Shown here: piece after piece, positions 26,664 through 34,874 of the stretch | How the letters are laid out: the number at the start of each line of letters is the position of its first letter | Numbering within the stretch: position 1 is the first letter of the stretch | NCBI GenBank assembly: GCA_938010045.1 | Contig: CALLFZ010000008.1 | Coordinates: forward strand, 38,389-102,388 | Length of the DNA: 64,000 nucleotides | Reading direction: 5' to 3' | Source: an uncultured bacterium | Lineage (GTDB): Bacteria > Verrucomicrobiota > Kiritimatiellia > PWTM01 | Translations under genes and position numbers: made by a program | The notes under the pieces: generated by a model | What the model was told of the DNA's origin: nothing | Database searches by the model: none | The model's input: the letters and a program-made list of their open reading frames with translations, nothing else

Positions 26664-28328
26664 ATGGCATACGAGGTACTGGCCCGCAAATGGCGGCCGC
26701 GACAGTTTGACGATGTCGTCGGACAGCAGCACGTCACCCGCACGCTTGTCAATGCGATCACCTCCGGCCGCATCGCCCACGCGTATCTGTTCGTCGGTCC
26801 GCGCGGCATCGGCAAGACCTCGATCGCACGAATTTTCGCGCGCGCGCTCAACTGCGCGGAGGGTCCGACCCCGCAACCCTGCGGCCGCTGTGCCTCGTGC
26901 ACCGACATCGCCGCGGGCGCGTCCTTGGACGTCATCGAGATCGACGGCGCCTCGAACAACAGCGTGGATCAGGTGCGCGAACTTCGCGAGACCGCCCGCT
27001 TCGCGCCCGCCCGCGACCGGTTCAAGATCTACATCATTGACGAAGTCCACATGCTCACCACGGGCGCGTTCAACGCGCTGCTGAAGACGCTCGAAGAGCC
27101 GCCCGCGCACGTAAAGTTCTTCTTCGCGACCACCGAGGCGCACAAGGTCCCCGCAACGATCCTCTCGCGCTGCCAGCGGTTCGATCTACGAAGGATCTCC
27201 ACCGCCGACATCGTGGCGCAGTTGAGACGGATCGCCGAGGCCGAGCAGATCGAGATTGGCTCGGAGGCGCTGCGCGCGATCGCACGGCTGTCCGACGGCG
27301 CGCTGCGCGACGCGGAGTCGGCGCTCGACCAGCTCGTCGCATTCTGCGGCCGCACGATCACGGAGGAGGATGTCCTCTCGGTGTTCGGTCTAACCTCTCG
27401 CCGCCATGTGGAGGGAATGGCCGAGAGCGTCATCCGGGGCGACGCCGCGGGGCTGCTCGCAGCGGTGGCGGCTCTTGAGGCAGCGGGCAAGAACCTCGCG
27501 CGGGTACCGCTGGAACTGGTCGAGCATTTTCGCAGCGTGCTGGCCGTCGCCGCCTCGGGCGAGGCGCCGGCGGCCTCACCGGACGAAGTCGAGACGTGGC
27601 GCCGTCAGGCGGCGGCGGCAGGCTTTGAACGGCTGCTCCGCGTGGTAGAGGTCCTCGTCGAATCCGAGTCGCGGGTACGGCAGTCGATGTCGCCGCGAAC
27701 CGCACTGGACATCACGCTGCTGAGGTGTGCGAGGATCGCCGCAGGGCCGTCCCTCGATTCGGTCATGCGGCGGCTCGACGAGTGTCTGGCACTGCTCGGC
27801 GAGCGTAGCGGCTCGGCCGGCTCGGGCGGGATCGCGGAGCCCACCGCTCCACCGCAATCGCGGGAATCGCCGCCGTCCTCCGTCCCTCCGCCCCCACCCT
27901 CGCGAGTCGCGGAGCCCGCGGAGAGCGCCCCGCCGCGCCATAGCTGGGCGGCCGCGGTCGAAGCGCTCGGCGTGGCGGATCCCTCGTTGCGCCCCTTGCT
28001 GAACGGATCGAGACTCGAGAGCATCGCGCCCGACCGCGTACGGATTGTCGTCGACGAACGGTCGGCCGAGGCGGCGCGCTCACTCGAGCCGCGGCAGCGG
28101 CGCATGATCGCGAAGGCGGCCGCGCGCGTCGCGGGCCGCGAGGTTGACTTCGAGCTGGCCGCCGGAACTCCTGCCGAGGATCCGCCCACGCCGCGCGTGC
28201 ACGAGACGCCGTGGCTGCCGCCCGAGGTGGAGGCGCGCCGCGCCGCCCGTGAACAGCGGATGAACGAGCCGAGCGTGACGCGGTTGCTGGAACGATTCGA
28301 TGGCCGGATCGAAGAAATTGAGGATTGA
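26664..28328 (+). CDS. dnaX: DNA polymerase III subunit gamma/tau
   Basis: Clamp-loader ATPase, 554 aa. N-terminal MAYEVLARKWRPRQFDDVVG is the family's hallmark start, so the ATG is secure. Walker A GPRGIGKTS (near 45), four zinc-binding cysteines in CAEGPTPQPCGRCASC, Walker B IIDEVHML, sensor 1 FFFATTEAHKVP and SRC motif LSRCQRFDLRR follow. A Pro/Ser-rich linker leads to a tau-like C-terminal part (about 420-554). I see no obvious frameshift slippery site for a separate gamma form. Cotranscribed with ybaB (21-base gap) and recR, and probably with the SRP RNA upstream. Confidence 0.96.
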   Translation: MAYEVLARKWRPRQFDDVVGQQHVTRTLVNAITSGRIAHAYLFVGPRGIGKTSIARIFARALNCAEGPTPQPCGRCASCTDIAAGASLDVIEIDGASNNSVDQVRELRETARFAPARDRFKIYIIDEVHMLTTGAFNALLKTLEEPPAHVKFFFATTEAHKVPATILSRCQRFDLRRISTADIVAQLRRIAEAEQIEIGSEALRAIARLSDGALRDAESALDQLVAFCGRTITEEDVLSVFGLTSRRHVEGMAESVIRGDAAGLLAAVAALEAAGKNLARVPLELVEHFRSVLAVAASGEAPAASPDEVETWRRQAAAAGFERLLRVVEVLVESESRVRQSMSPRTALDITLLRCARIAAGPSLDSVMRRLDECLALLGERSGSAGSGGIAEPTAPPQSRESPPSSVPPPPPSRVAEPAESAPPRHSWAAAVEALGVADPSLRPLLNGSRLESIAPDRVRIVVDERSAEAARSLEPRQRRMIAKAAARVAGREVDFELAAGTPAEDPPTPRVHETPWLPPEVEARRAAREQRMNEPSVTRLLERFDGRIEEIED

Positions 28329-28349
28329 CACCCAACGGTTGAGACGCGG

Positions 28350-28670
28350 ATGAACGTGTGTTCGGCGATGCGAGAGGTGGCGGCGCTGCAGCAGACAATG
28401 GCCGAGGCGCAGGCGCGGCTGACGGGGCAATCCGTGGAGTTCTCCAGCCGAGGCGGCGCGGTGACCGTAACCGTGAAGGACGATCTGGAGGTCCCCTCCG
28501 TGCGCATTCCACCCGAGGCGCTCCACACGAACAGCCCGGCCCGGCTGGAGGACCTCGTCCGAGCGGCGGTCAACGGAGGACTGCGCGCCGCGCGCGAGAT
28601 GATGGAGCGGGAGCTGGCGGCCGTCGCTCGCGAGCTCCGGCGGCCGACGGGCCCGGGCGTGGGACGGTAG
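28350..28670 (+). CDS. ybaB: YbaB/EbfC nucleoid-associated protein
   Basis: 106-residue DNA-binding protein normally encoded between dnaX and recR. The pattern MREVAALQQTMAEAQARL (N-terminal helix), then a beta part GGAVTVTVKDDLEVPSVRI, then the C-terminal helix RAAREMMERELAAV fits the family. It is divergent: the usual glycine-methionine-rich N-terminal stretch is missing. Sits 21 bases after dnaX and 14 before recR in one operon. A second in-frame ATG seven codons in is possible. Confidence 0.85.
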   Translation: MNVCSAMREVAALQQTMAEAQARLTGQSVEFSSRGGAVTVTVKDDLEVPSVRIPPEALHTNSPARLEDLVRAAVNGGLRAAREMMERELAAVARELRRPTGPGVGR

Positions 28671-28684
28671 AGCACTGGGCGGTC

Positions 28685-29284
28685 ATGATCGAACCCCTCG
28701 AACGGCTGATCGAGGTGCTCGCCCGCCTCCCGGGCCTCGGCCGGCGTTCGGCCGAGCGCATCGCGTTGCGTCTGGCCCGCGACCGAAACCGCGCCCTGAC
28801 CGACGAACTGATCGCCGCGCTGACCGAGCTCCGCACCCGCGTGGCTCAGTGCCGACTGTGCGGCGGGATCACGACCGCCGAGGCCAACCCTTGCGCGATC
28901 TGCACCGACCCGCGGCGCGATCCCGGGATTCTGTGTGTCGTCGAGGACCCGGCCGACATTGCCGCAATCGAGGCCAGTGGTGCGTTCACGGGCCGCTACC
29001 ATGCGCTCCTCGGCCGCCTCTCCGCGGTCCGCGGGGAGGGGCGCCACCATCTGCGCGCCGACGAGCTCTTCCGCCGCGTCGAGTCCGAGCACATCGAGGA
29101 GGTGGTCCTCGCGCTCGATACCGACGCCGAGAGCGAGGCCACCGCGCGCTGGCTGGCGGAGCATCTCGCCGCGCTACGCGTGAAGACCTCACGAATTGCG
29201 TGCGGTCTGCCGGTCGGCAGCGGCATTGCCTACTCCGATCCGCAGACGCTCGAGCAGGCGATCCGCCGGCGCGTGCCTCTCTAA
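28685..29284 (+). CDS. recR: Recombination protein RecR
   Basis: Recombinational-repair mediator of 199 aa, the standard length. Helix-hairpin-helix LARLPGLGRRSAERIALRL at the N-terminus. Zinc finger with CRLCGGITTAEANPCAIC. Toprim domain from CVVEDPADIAAIEASG through ALDTDAESEATARWLAEHL. The C-terminal RIACGLPVGSGIAYSD contains the usual Walker-like end. The long frame upstream of this ATG overlaps ybaB and is rejected. Last gene of the ffs-dnaX-ybaB-recR cluster, and closely followed by an esterase gene. Confidence 0.97.
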   Translation: MIEPLERLIEVLARLPGLGRRSAERIALRLARDRNRALTDELIAALTELRTRVAQCRLCGGITTAEANPCAICTDPRRDPGILCVVEDPADIAAIEASGAFTGRYHALLGRLSAVRGEGRHHLRADELFRRVESEHIEEVVLALDTDAESEATARWLAEHLAALRVKTSRIACGLPVGSGIAYSDPQTLEQAIRRRVPL

Positions 29285-29295
29285 GCGATCGCGCG

Positions 29296-30054
29296 ATGCA
29301 CCGGATCACATTTCACATCGAAAGCCCCGCGCTAAACCGGCCGCTGCGGGCACATGCGCTCTGCCCGGCCGGGCGCGGCCCCTTCCGCGTCCTCTACCTA
29401 CTGCACGGCCTGGGTGCGGATGCCGACATCTGGCGCTTCTACGATTTGGAAACACAAGTCGCGCCGCATCGGCTCTTGGTCGTGATGCCCGATGGCGGCG
29501 CCTCCTACTATGTGAATGATCCCCGTCCTTCCGGCTTGGGCCGCTGGGAGGATGCCATCGTGCGCGACCTGCGCGGCGCGGTGGATCGTATGTTCCGTAC
29601 CTTCGCGGAGCGCGGCGGACGCGCCATCGCGGGCATCAGCATGGGCGGATACGGCGCGGCGATGCTGGCGCTGCGACATCCCGACCTCTTCGCGGCCGCC
29701 GCCGTGCTCTCGGGTTCGCTCTATTTCGGCCATACGGCCCACCCGCGCGGACAGGCATTCCAGAACGAGCTGGCCGCCGAACTTCCGGCCGGCGAATACG
29801 ACGTATTTGCGCTGGCGGAGCGAATCGCGCAACGGGGCGGGCCGCGGCCGGCGATGTGGATGGCGTGCGGCACCGAGGATGGACACCTCGCCACCCACCG
29901 CGCATTTCGCGATCTTCTGCAGAGGCTCGGTTGGCGCGTCGAATCCACGGAAGGCCCCGGCGCTCACGACCGCTCGTTCTGGCAGCCCCGCATGCCCGAT
30001 CTCATTCGATTTGTCGCCGAGCAGCTTGACCCGGACCCGGCGCAGCGGGAGTGA
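29296..30054 (+). CDS. Esterase, S-formylglutathione hydrolase-like (esterase D family)
   Basis: Alpha/beta hydrolase of 252 aa. VLYLLHGLGADADIWRFYD near the N-terminus, nucleophile elbow AGISMGGYGAAMLAL (Ser at about 117), acid in ACGTEDGHLATH and His in GAHDRSFWQ match the esterase D/tributyrin esterase family. No signal peptide, so cytoplasmic. Separated from recR by 11 bases and probably in the same transcript, though the function is unrelated. Substrate unknown; similar enzymes cleave short-chain esters or feruloyl groups. Confidence 0.85.
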   Translation: MHRITFHIESPALNRPLRAHALCPAGRGPFRVLYLLHGLGADADIWRFYDLETQVAPHRLLVVMPDGGASYYVNDPRPSGLGRWEDAIVRDLRGAVDRMFRTFAERGGRAIAGISMGGYGAAMLALRHPDLFAAAAVLSGSLYFGHTAHPRGQAFQNELAAELPAGEYDVFALAERIAQRGGPRPAMWMACGTEDGHLATHRAFRDLLQRLGWRVESTEGPGAHDRSFWQPRMPDLIRFVAEQLDPDPAQRE

Positions 30055-30145
30055 CGGCCGCGCGGCGCGCGCCCACCTGCGCCCGCCACTGAACGCCACC
30101 ACGTACCGACGCCGCGCGGTCGCGGGATCGATCGCCTCCCCCCGT

Positions 30146-30160
30146 TTCCAAGGTTTGGAT
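30146..30160. repeat. Recurring palindrome, copy 1
   Basis: TTCCAAGGTTTGGAT, core TCCAAGGTTTGGA, in the gap between the esterase and regulator genes. The same palindrome type recurs at 57.1 kb (twice) and 63.9 kb, always outside genes. Confidence 0.6.
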
Positions 30161-30333
30161 GGTTTCACCGCACGTTCGTTCCCTCATGGGTCATCCTGAG
30201 ACCATGCCGGACGCGGATCACGAATCCCCCCGCCCCAGTCACGTTGTGCCCACGAAGAGGTTGTCCGCGACCATGGGGTGCAACAACAGCGCAGACGCGG
30301 CGCAGGTGACGCGAACCGACGGAATCGGCCGGA

Positions 30334-31704
30334 TCAGTCCGTGTCCGCCGCCAGCTTGCGGTAGAGCGTGGTCAGGCTGATCTTCAGTGCGACCGCGGCG
30401 GCTTCCTTGTCGCCGCCCATGCGGTCCACCACCATCTTCACGTATTCGCGCTCCTTTTGGCGCAGAAACGCCTTCAGAGAGCGGCCGCGAAACTCGTCCG
30501 GCGAGGGTTCCGAAGAACTGCCGGAGCCGGGGACGGTGGAGCCGGTGGCGTTGACGATCCGGGCCGGCAGGACGTCCGGAGTGATCGTGTCGCCGCGCAT
30601 AAACGTCAGCGCGTGGCGCACCGCGTTCTCGAGCTCCCGCACGTTGCCCGGCCACGAGTAGTGTTCGAAGATCCACTCGACCCGCGGATCGAGCTTGGGA
30701 ATCGGGGCGCCCGCGGGCCGCTCGCGCCGTAGCACATAGGAGACGAGCGGAAGAATGTCCTCACGGCGTTCGCGCAGCGGCGGGATCCGGATCGGAATCA
30801 CGCTGATCCGGTAGTAGAGGTCCTCCCGGAACAGGCCGCGCGCGATTCGGTCTTCCAGCGGCTCGTTGGTTGCCGCAAGCACCCGAACGTCCACGGGGTA
30901 GGACTCAGTACCGCCCACCTTGCGAATGGTCTTGTCCTGCAGCACCCGCAGAAACTTCGCCTGGATGCTGGCCGGCATCGCCCCGATCTCGTCGAGAAAG
31001 ATCGTGCCGCCGTCGGCGACCTCAAACAGGCCCTGTTTCTCGCTCACCGCACCCGTGAACGCGCCCTTCACGTGACCGAACATTTCAGATTCCAGCAGCG
31101 GTTCAGGCATCGCCGCGCAGTTGATCGGCACGAAGTTCTTCTTTCGCCGGAGGCTCTGGTCGTGGATCGCCCGAGCGACCACTTCCTTGCCGGTGCCGCT
31201 TTCACCAATGATCAGAACGGTGGAGTCGGTGGGCGCGACCCGTGTGATCACCTCGCAGATCTGGCGCATCACCGGGCTGACGGCCACCAGCGACGGGATG
31301 CCCGACAGCTTGTTGCGCAGATCTTGGTTTTCAAGAAGAGCCGCGCGGTATTTGAGGCCACGGCGCAGGGTCGCCAGCAGCTCGTCAATCTTGAAGGGCT
31401 TCGTGCAGTAGTCGAAGGCGCCGCCCTTCATCGCTTCCACCGCGGTCTTCACGGAGCCGTACCCTGTCAACAGGACCACCGGCGTGATGGGGCAAATCTC
31501 GCGCGCCCGGTGAAGCAGCTCGATCCCGTCCATCGGCGCCATGTGGATATCGGTGAGAATCAGATCGAATTCTTGCTTCCTCAGTTCGGCCAGGGCCTCT
31601 TCGCCGTTCGCGCGGGGGACCACCTCATAGTCGTCCTTGCGCAAGATCGAGGAGAGAACGTTCAGAACACTCGGTTCATCATCCACGACGAGAATTCGCG
31701 GCAT
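30334..31704 (-). CDS. NtrC-family sigma54-dependent response regulator
   Basis: 456 aa. Receiver domain at 1-115 (PRILVVDDEPSVL, phosphoacceptor in ILTDIHMAPMDG, Lys in YCTKPFKIDEL). AAA+ domain at ~140-370: Walker A GESGTGKE, sigma54 contact GAFTGA intact, Walker B GGTIFLDEIG, and RLFREDLYYRISVIPIRIPP. A Fis-type helix-turn-helix ends the protein (AAAVALKISLTTLYRKL). It should activate sigma54 promoters. ATG 31704 lies ten bases after GGGAG; an in-frame GTG at 31710 is the alternative. No histidine kinase is adjacent, so its partner is elsewhere; the hybrid kinase at 2.8 kb has its own receiver. No targets were recognised in the window. Confidence 0.95.
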   Translation of the reverse strand: MPRILVVDDEPSVLNVLSSILRKDDYEVVPRANGEEALAELRKQEFDLILTDIHMAPMDGIELLHRAREICPITPVVLLTGYGSVKTAVEAMKGGAFDYCTKPFKIDELLATLRRGLKYRAALLENQDLRNKLSGIPSLVAVSPVMRQICEVITRVAPTDSTVLIIGESGTGKEVVARAIHDQSLRRKKNFVPINCAAMPEPLLESEMFGHVKGAFTGAVSEKQGLFEVADGGTIFLDEIGAMPASIQAKFLRVLQDKTIRKVGGTESYPVDVRVLAATNEPLEDRIARGLFREDLYYRISVIPIRIPPLRERREDILPLVSYVLRRERPAGAPIPKLDPRVEWIFEHYSWPGNVRELENAVRHALTFMRGDTITPDVLPARIVNATGSTVPGSGSSSEPSPDEFRGRSLKAFLRQKEREYVKMVVDRMGGDKEAAAVALKISLTTLYRKLAADTD

Positions 31705-32117
31705 GTTCACTCTGCTCCCACAAGCCCGGCGTTACGCATATTCAGCCGACGTGGTTCACTTCTTTACCAGTAAACGTCCACAGAATCAAGCTTTTTTCAA
31801 AAATGGAAGTGACACGTCCTTGTTCTTCTCTTGAAAATGAGTTGCAGGGATTCCTCCTTTGCGCTTCGGCGAGCAAGGATCTCGGCTGCGTTCGGGAGAT
31901 GAGGGGCTCCAGGGTCCCACATCGATCGTCCGGAGAATCCGGGCGGCCGGAGGCGTCGGCGCGGAACCGGATCGGGTGGCCCACGGTCGAGCCGGCGCTC
32001 GCCGGTCGGCCGGAGGCGTTGTCCGGGTTGCGGCTCGGGCCTCCGCCTCCGCGGAACTCACAGCCAAGTACCGACTGGATGACGGGACGGTGAACCCCTG
32101 CGCCGCGCGCCCTGGAA
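31705..32117. other. Intergenic upstream of the regulator
   Basis: About 410 bases. No convincing gene. The first 150 bases, next to the regulator, are relatively AT-rich (TTTTTTCAAAAATGGAAG at about 31793) and probably hold its promoter. The rest is GC-rich and grades into a DUF4038 remnant. Confidence 0.4.
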
Positions 32118-32258
32118 CTACAGGCGAACCGACGCCGGATCGGTTGCGTCCTCGCGGACGCTCTTCATGAACATGTGCCATGCCGCGTCGCCCCGCGAGA
32201 CGAACGGCGTGCCGTCCGCCGGCACGAGATCTCGGCCGTTCAGGCTGACCTTGAGCGG
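32118..32258 (-). pseudogene. Fragment of a DUF4038 (apiosidase-like) glycosidase
   Basis: A minus-strand frame reads PLKVSLNGRDLVPADGTPF, then GDAAWHMF and VREDATDP before a stop. This is the N-terminal signature of DUF4038 apiosidase-like glycosidases (pattern L-V-s-NGR-L-d-dGkPFf-lgDtaW-lf). The (alpha/beta)8 catalytic barrel that should follow is absent, so only about 47 codons remain. It is a relic of a polysaccharide-degradation gene. Confidence 0.55.
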
Positions 32259-32478
32259 GCGGACGGTGTGGGCGGAAGCGTTCGTTCCCGAAGCGCGAGG
32301 AACTGCGGCCCCTGACGACCAATCACAGGGCGCATTGCGCATTCTCCGAAACGGTCTGGCGCCCCGAGAGTCCGCGACGGGTCATCCCCTCCTGCTCGCC
32401 CTACTGGCGCTCGAGGGCCACAAACAACGGCGGCCGCGCCGGGACGGATCCCGGCGCGGCCTGTTCCTTCGGGACGGC

Positions 32479-33741
32479 CTACGGCTGCGGTTGTGCGGGA
32501 GCGCTCGGCGCGGGCGCCGTCTCCGCAGCAGCTGGAGCCGAGGGTTCCGATTCAGCAGCGGACGCCACGTTGGGCAGTTTGTGCAGCACGACCGCCAAAA
32601 TCGCGAGCACCACGCAGGCCGGCAGCAGAAGCTTCAGCGCCTTCTGCACCGACGCACCTTTCGCCATGTTCCCGATCGCCTTGGGCACAATCACCGCACC
32701 CAGCAGGCCCACGGCGAAGATGATGCCGAATAGACTTCCTGACCCGCCGCCGAACTTGCCGAACGTGACGCCGACGGTGGTCGGAAACGCGGGCGCGAAC
32801 ACAAGGCCGGACACCGCCGCGAGCGCAAAGGCCGCGCCGCTGCCGGTCACGCCGGTCATGATCAGGATCACCACCGCCGCGATCACGGCCGAGCCGGCGA
32901 TCAGCCATCCGCCCGCGTTGGTGATCGCCGTGAGCCCAGTGATCAGCCGCCCCACCATCATCGCGATCGCAAACACCGAGAGCATCCGGGCCGCCGAGGC
33001 ATCCAGCTGCGCGGTCGGCATCCCTGGCTGCGCCTTCGAAATCACTTCCTTGCCGAACGGCGCCAGCCAGTTCGTGAAGCTCGACTCGAGCGCGATGTAG
33101 CAGAACAGCACCAGCGCCGCGACGATGGTCACCGGCTGCTTCAGAAGAGCAAAGGCGGACGCCAGCGTGAAGCCCTGCGCGGCCGGGTACTTCGCCGGCA
33201 GCGTGAACAACACCGGCACCAGCAGGATGATGCCGAGCACCGACACGGCCTTCTCGTACGGCAGCTTCTGGAAAAGGAAGCTCACCACAAACGGCGTGAG
33301 AAACAGCCCAAGACCGAAGCACACGTTGACCAGGTTGTTCGCCGCGGCCGGGTTGTTCTTCAGCATCTGCCCGACCACCGCGGTTCCGAGCACGTTGCCG
33401 GTCGTATTACACGCCATCGCGCCGACGCCCAACAGCACACACGCAATGGCCCCCGCGTTATAGTCCTTCGCGTTCGCCAGAATCAGCACGCTCACCGCGG
33501 CCGCAACAAAACCGATGATCGCAACCGCCTGGAACCCCAATTTGTCCTGCAGCGTGCCGACCACCAGCGACGCAATGAGACAGGCGAACATGAACGCGGA
33601 GATCATGGAGCCGAACTTCGCGGAATCAATGTTCATCCGCGGCATCATCTTCACCGCGATCGAACCCAGCATCGCAAAACACATGCCGAGGCCGAAGGCG
33701 CCGCTCAATCCCACGATCAACGTCCACACGTTGTGGTCCAT
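32479..33741 (-). CDS. MFS transporter, sugar-type
   Basis: 420-residue carrier with 12 predicted membrane segments. It starts MDHNVWTLIVGLSGAFGLG and has the loop pattern of sugar/organic-anion MFS proteins; FGSMISAFMFACLIASLVVG and TLQDKLGFQAVAIIGF fit motif A. An unusual Ala/Pro/Glu-rich tail of about 25 residues (EPSAPAAAETAPAPSAP) follows the last segment. The start was chosen for the ribosome site GGGGAG about 13 bases upstream and because membrane segment 1 follows directly; the longer frame contains no membrane topology. Substrate unknown. No glycosidase is in the same operon, although a DUF4038 remnant lies just downstream. Confidence 0.85.
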   Translation of the reverse strand: MDHNVWTLIVGLSGAFGLGMCFAMLGSIAVKMMPRMNIDSAKFGSMISAFMFACLIASLVVGTLQDKLGFQAVAIIGFVAAAVSVLILANAKDYNAGAIACVLLGVGAMACNTTGNVLGTAVVGQMLKNNPAAANNLVNVCFGLGLFLTPFVVSFLFQKLPYEKAVSVLGIILLVPVLFTLPAKYPAAQGFTLASAFALLKQPVTIVAALVLFCYIALESSFTNWLAPFGKEVISKAQPGMPTAQLDASAARMLSVFAIAMMVGRLITGLTAITNAGGWLIAGSAVIAAVVILIMTGVTGSGAAFALAAVSGLVFAPAFPTTVGVTFGKFGGGSGSLFGIIFAVGLLGAVIVPKAIGNMAKGASVQKALKLLLPACVVLAILAVVLHKLPNVASAAESEPSAPAAAETAPAPSAPAQPQP

Positions 33742-34148
33742 ACCATCGTACTCCCCTTGGTTCTCGGCGCCGGGCCCCCTCGCCCATGCTCCTGGGCCAT
33801 AGCGCCCGACGGCCGAGTCTGTTCGTAACCATCGCAAAAACACCGAACCTTCGCAAGCCAACGTCAGCGTCCGGCCGCATCCCTCTGCCCGGTCCGGGCC
33901 ACCGAGCCGCCCACCGCTACCGCTCTGCGTACCACAAAGAGAACCCGCGACCGTGACTCCAGCGGCCACGGGAGATCTCACGATCCAGGGCTCCGACTCG
34001 CCGACGGTTCAACGAGGCGAACGCGATCGGTTCGGCCCGGTGGTGAGATGCGCTCGCGATGCACTGTCCGCAACGAATCATGGGGTCCAAGACCACAACC
34101 CTCCGCACGCCGTCGCCTCCGGCTTCGGGATCGCCGCGCCGTTCTCTC
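33742..34148. other. Intergenic upstream of the MFS carrier
   Basis: About 400 bases with no recognisable gene or repeat. The MFS ribosome site is at its low-coordinate end and the start of a DUF2752 remnant at the other. Confidence 0.4.
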
Positions 34149-34462
34149 TCAATCCCACCGATTCACGAGGCGCCAGATCCAGTTGGCGGTAACGACGGCC
34201 ACGCCGGCGATGATCGCCCAGCGGATTCGACGACGCGAGACCACGGGATCGGCGTCGGTCGCCCACGGATGCCCACGCAGCAGCGTGGCGCCGCTCCCGA
34301 GCGAGATGGCAACCAGCGCCGCGGTCACGGGGATCGCCACCGGACACTCGCGAACTACCCGGTCCAAGTCTCCGTGAAGCACCGCCTGCACGCCCCGCGT
34401 GAGCCACAGGTCGAGCACGGCAGTCCCGTCCAGCGACCGAAACGGCACTTGAGCAGGGGAAC
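34149..34462 (-). pseudogene. DUF2752 membrane protein, frameshifted
   Basis: The DUF2752 signature appears in two frames. One frame reads VPLLKCRFGRWTGLPCSTCG (34462 to about 34403), the family's Cys-rich motif C-FR-LTG-PC-CG. The downstream part TRGVQAVLHGDLDRVVREC, then AIPVTAALVAISL and WAIIAGVAVVTANWIWRL, is in another frame. The break falls at the CGxTR junction, so a single-base change separates them. It could be a decayed gene or an assembly error. Further upstream a third frame (SLAALAAADGLPAGG) may hold the first membrane segment. Confidence 0.65.
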
Positions 34463-34588
34463 CCGCCGGCGGGCAACCCATCGGCGGCGGCGAGCGCCGC
34501 CAGGCTCACCGCGAGCGCGGCCGCGTGACCAGAGCGCTACGCTGGCTGTTCATTCCGGCCGCCCCTGATGTTGGCCGCCATCGGCGCT

Positions 34589-34792
34589 TCACACACGTCG
34601 CTCGCTCACGAGCCGCGCGAAGGTCTCGAAACGGCGATCCCACGTCGGCTCGACGTCGGCCGGAAAACAACACGCGGGGAGCTCGCGCGCGCCCAGATGG
34701 TACCTGAGGCATTCGCAGCAGATTCCCTTCCGCGAACAGGGTTCATACGAGCAATGGCAATCCCGACGGTTCGAGACGATGCGACATTCCAT
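34589..34792 (-). CDS. Small Cys-rich protein (DUF6485-like)
   Basis: 67 aa, cytoplasmic, with seven cysteines, mostly in the first half: CRIVSNRRDCHCSYEPCSRKG then CCECLRYHLGARELPACCF. The pattern matches DUF6485, a small family of unknown role likely binding a metal through cysteines. ATG 34792 follows AAGGAG by nine bases; TATGAT about 25 bases further upstream is a good -10 element. Two earlier in-frame ATGs lie at or before that promoter. It lies between the NAD(P)HX repair gene and the DUF2752 remnant. Confidence 0.72.
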   Translation of the reverse strand: MECRIVSNRRDCHCSYEPCSRKGICCECLRYHLGARELPACCFPADVEPTWDRRFETFARLVSERRV

Positions 34793-34874
34793 CGTTCGAG
34801 TCTCCTTCCTCATCATATCACGACCCGCCGAGCGAGCTGGCGCCGACCGGCGAGTCCGCCGCGACCGCCGGGGC

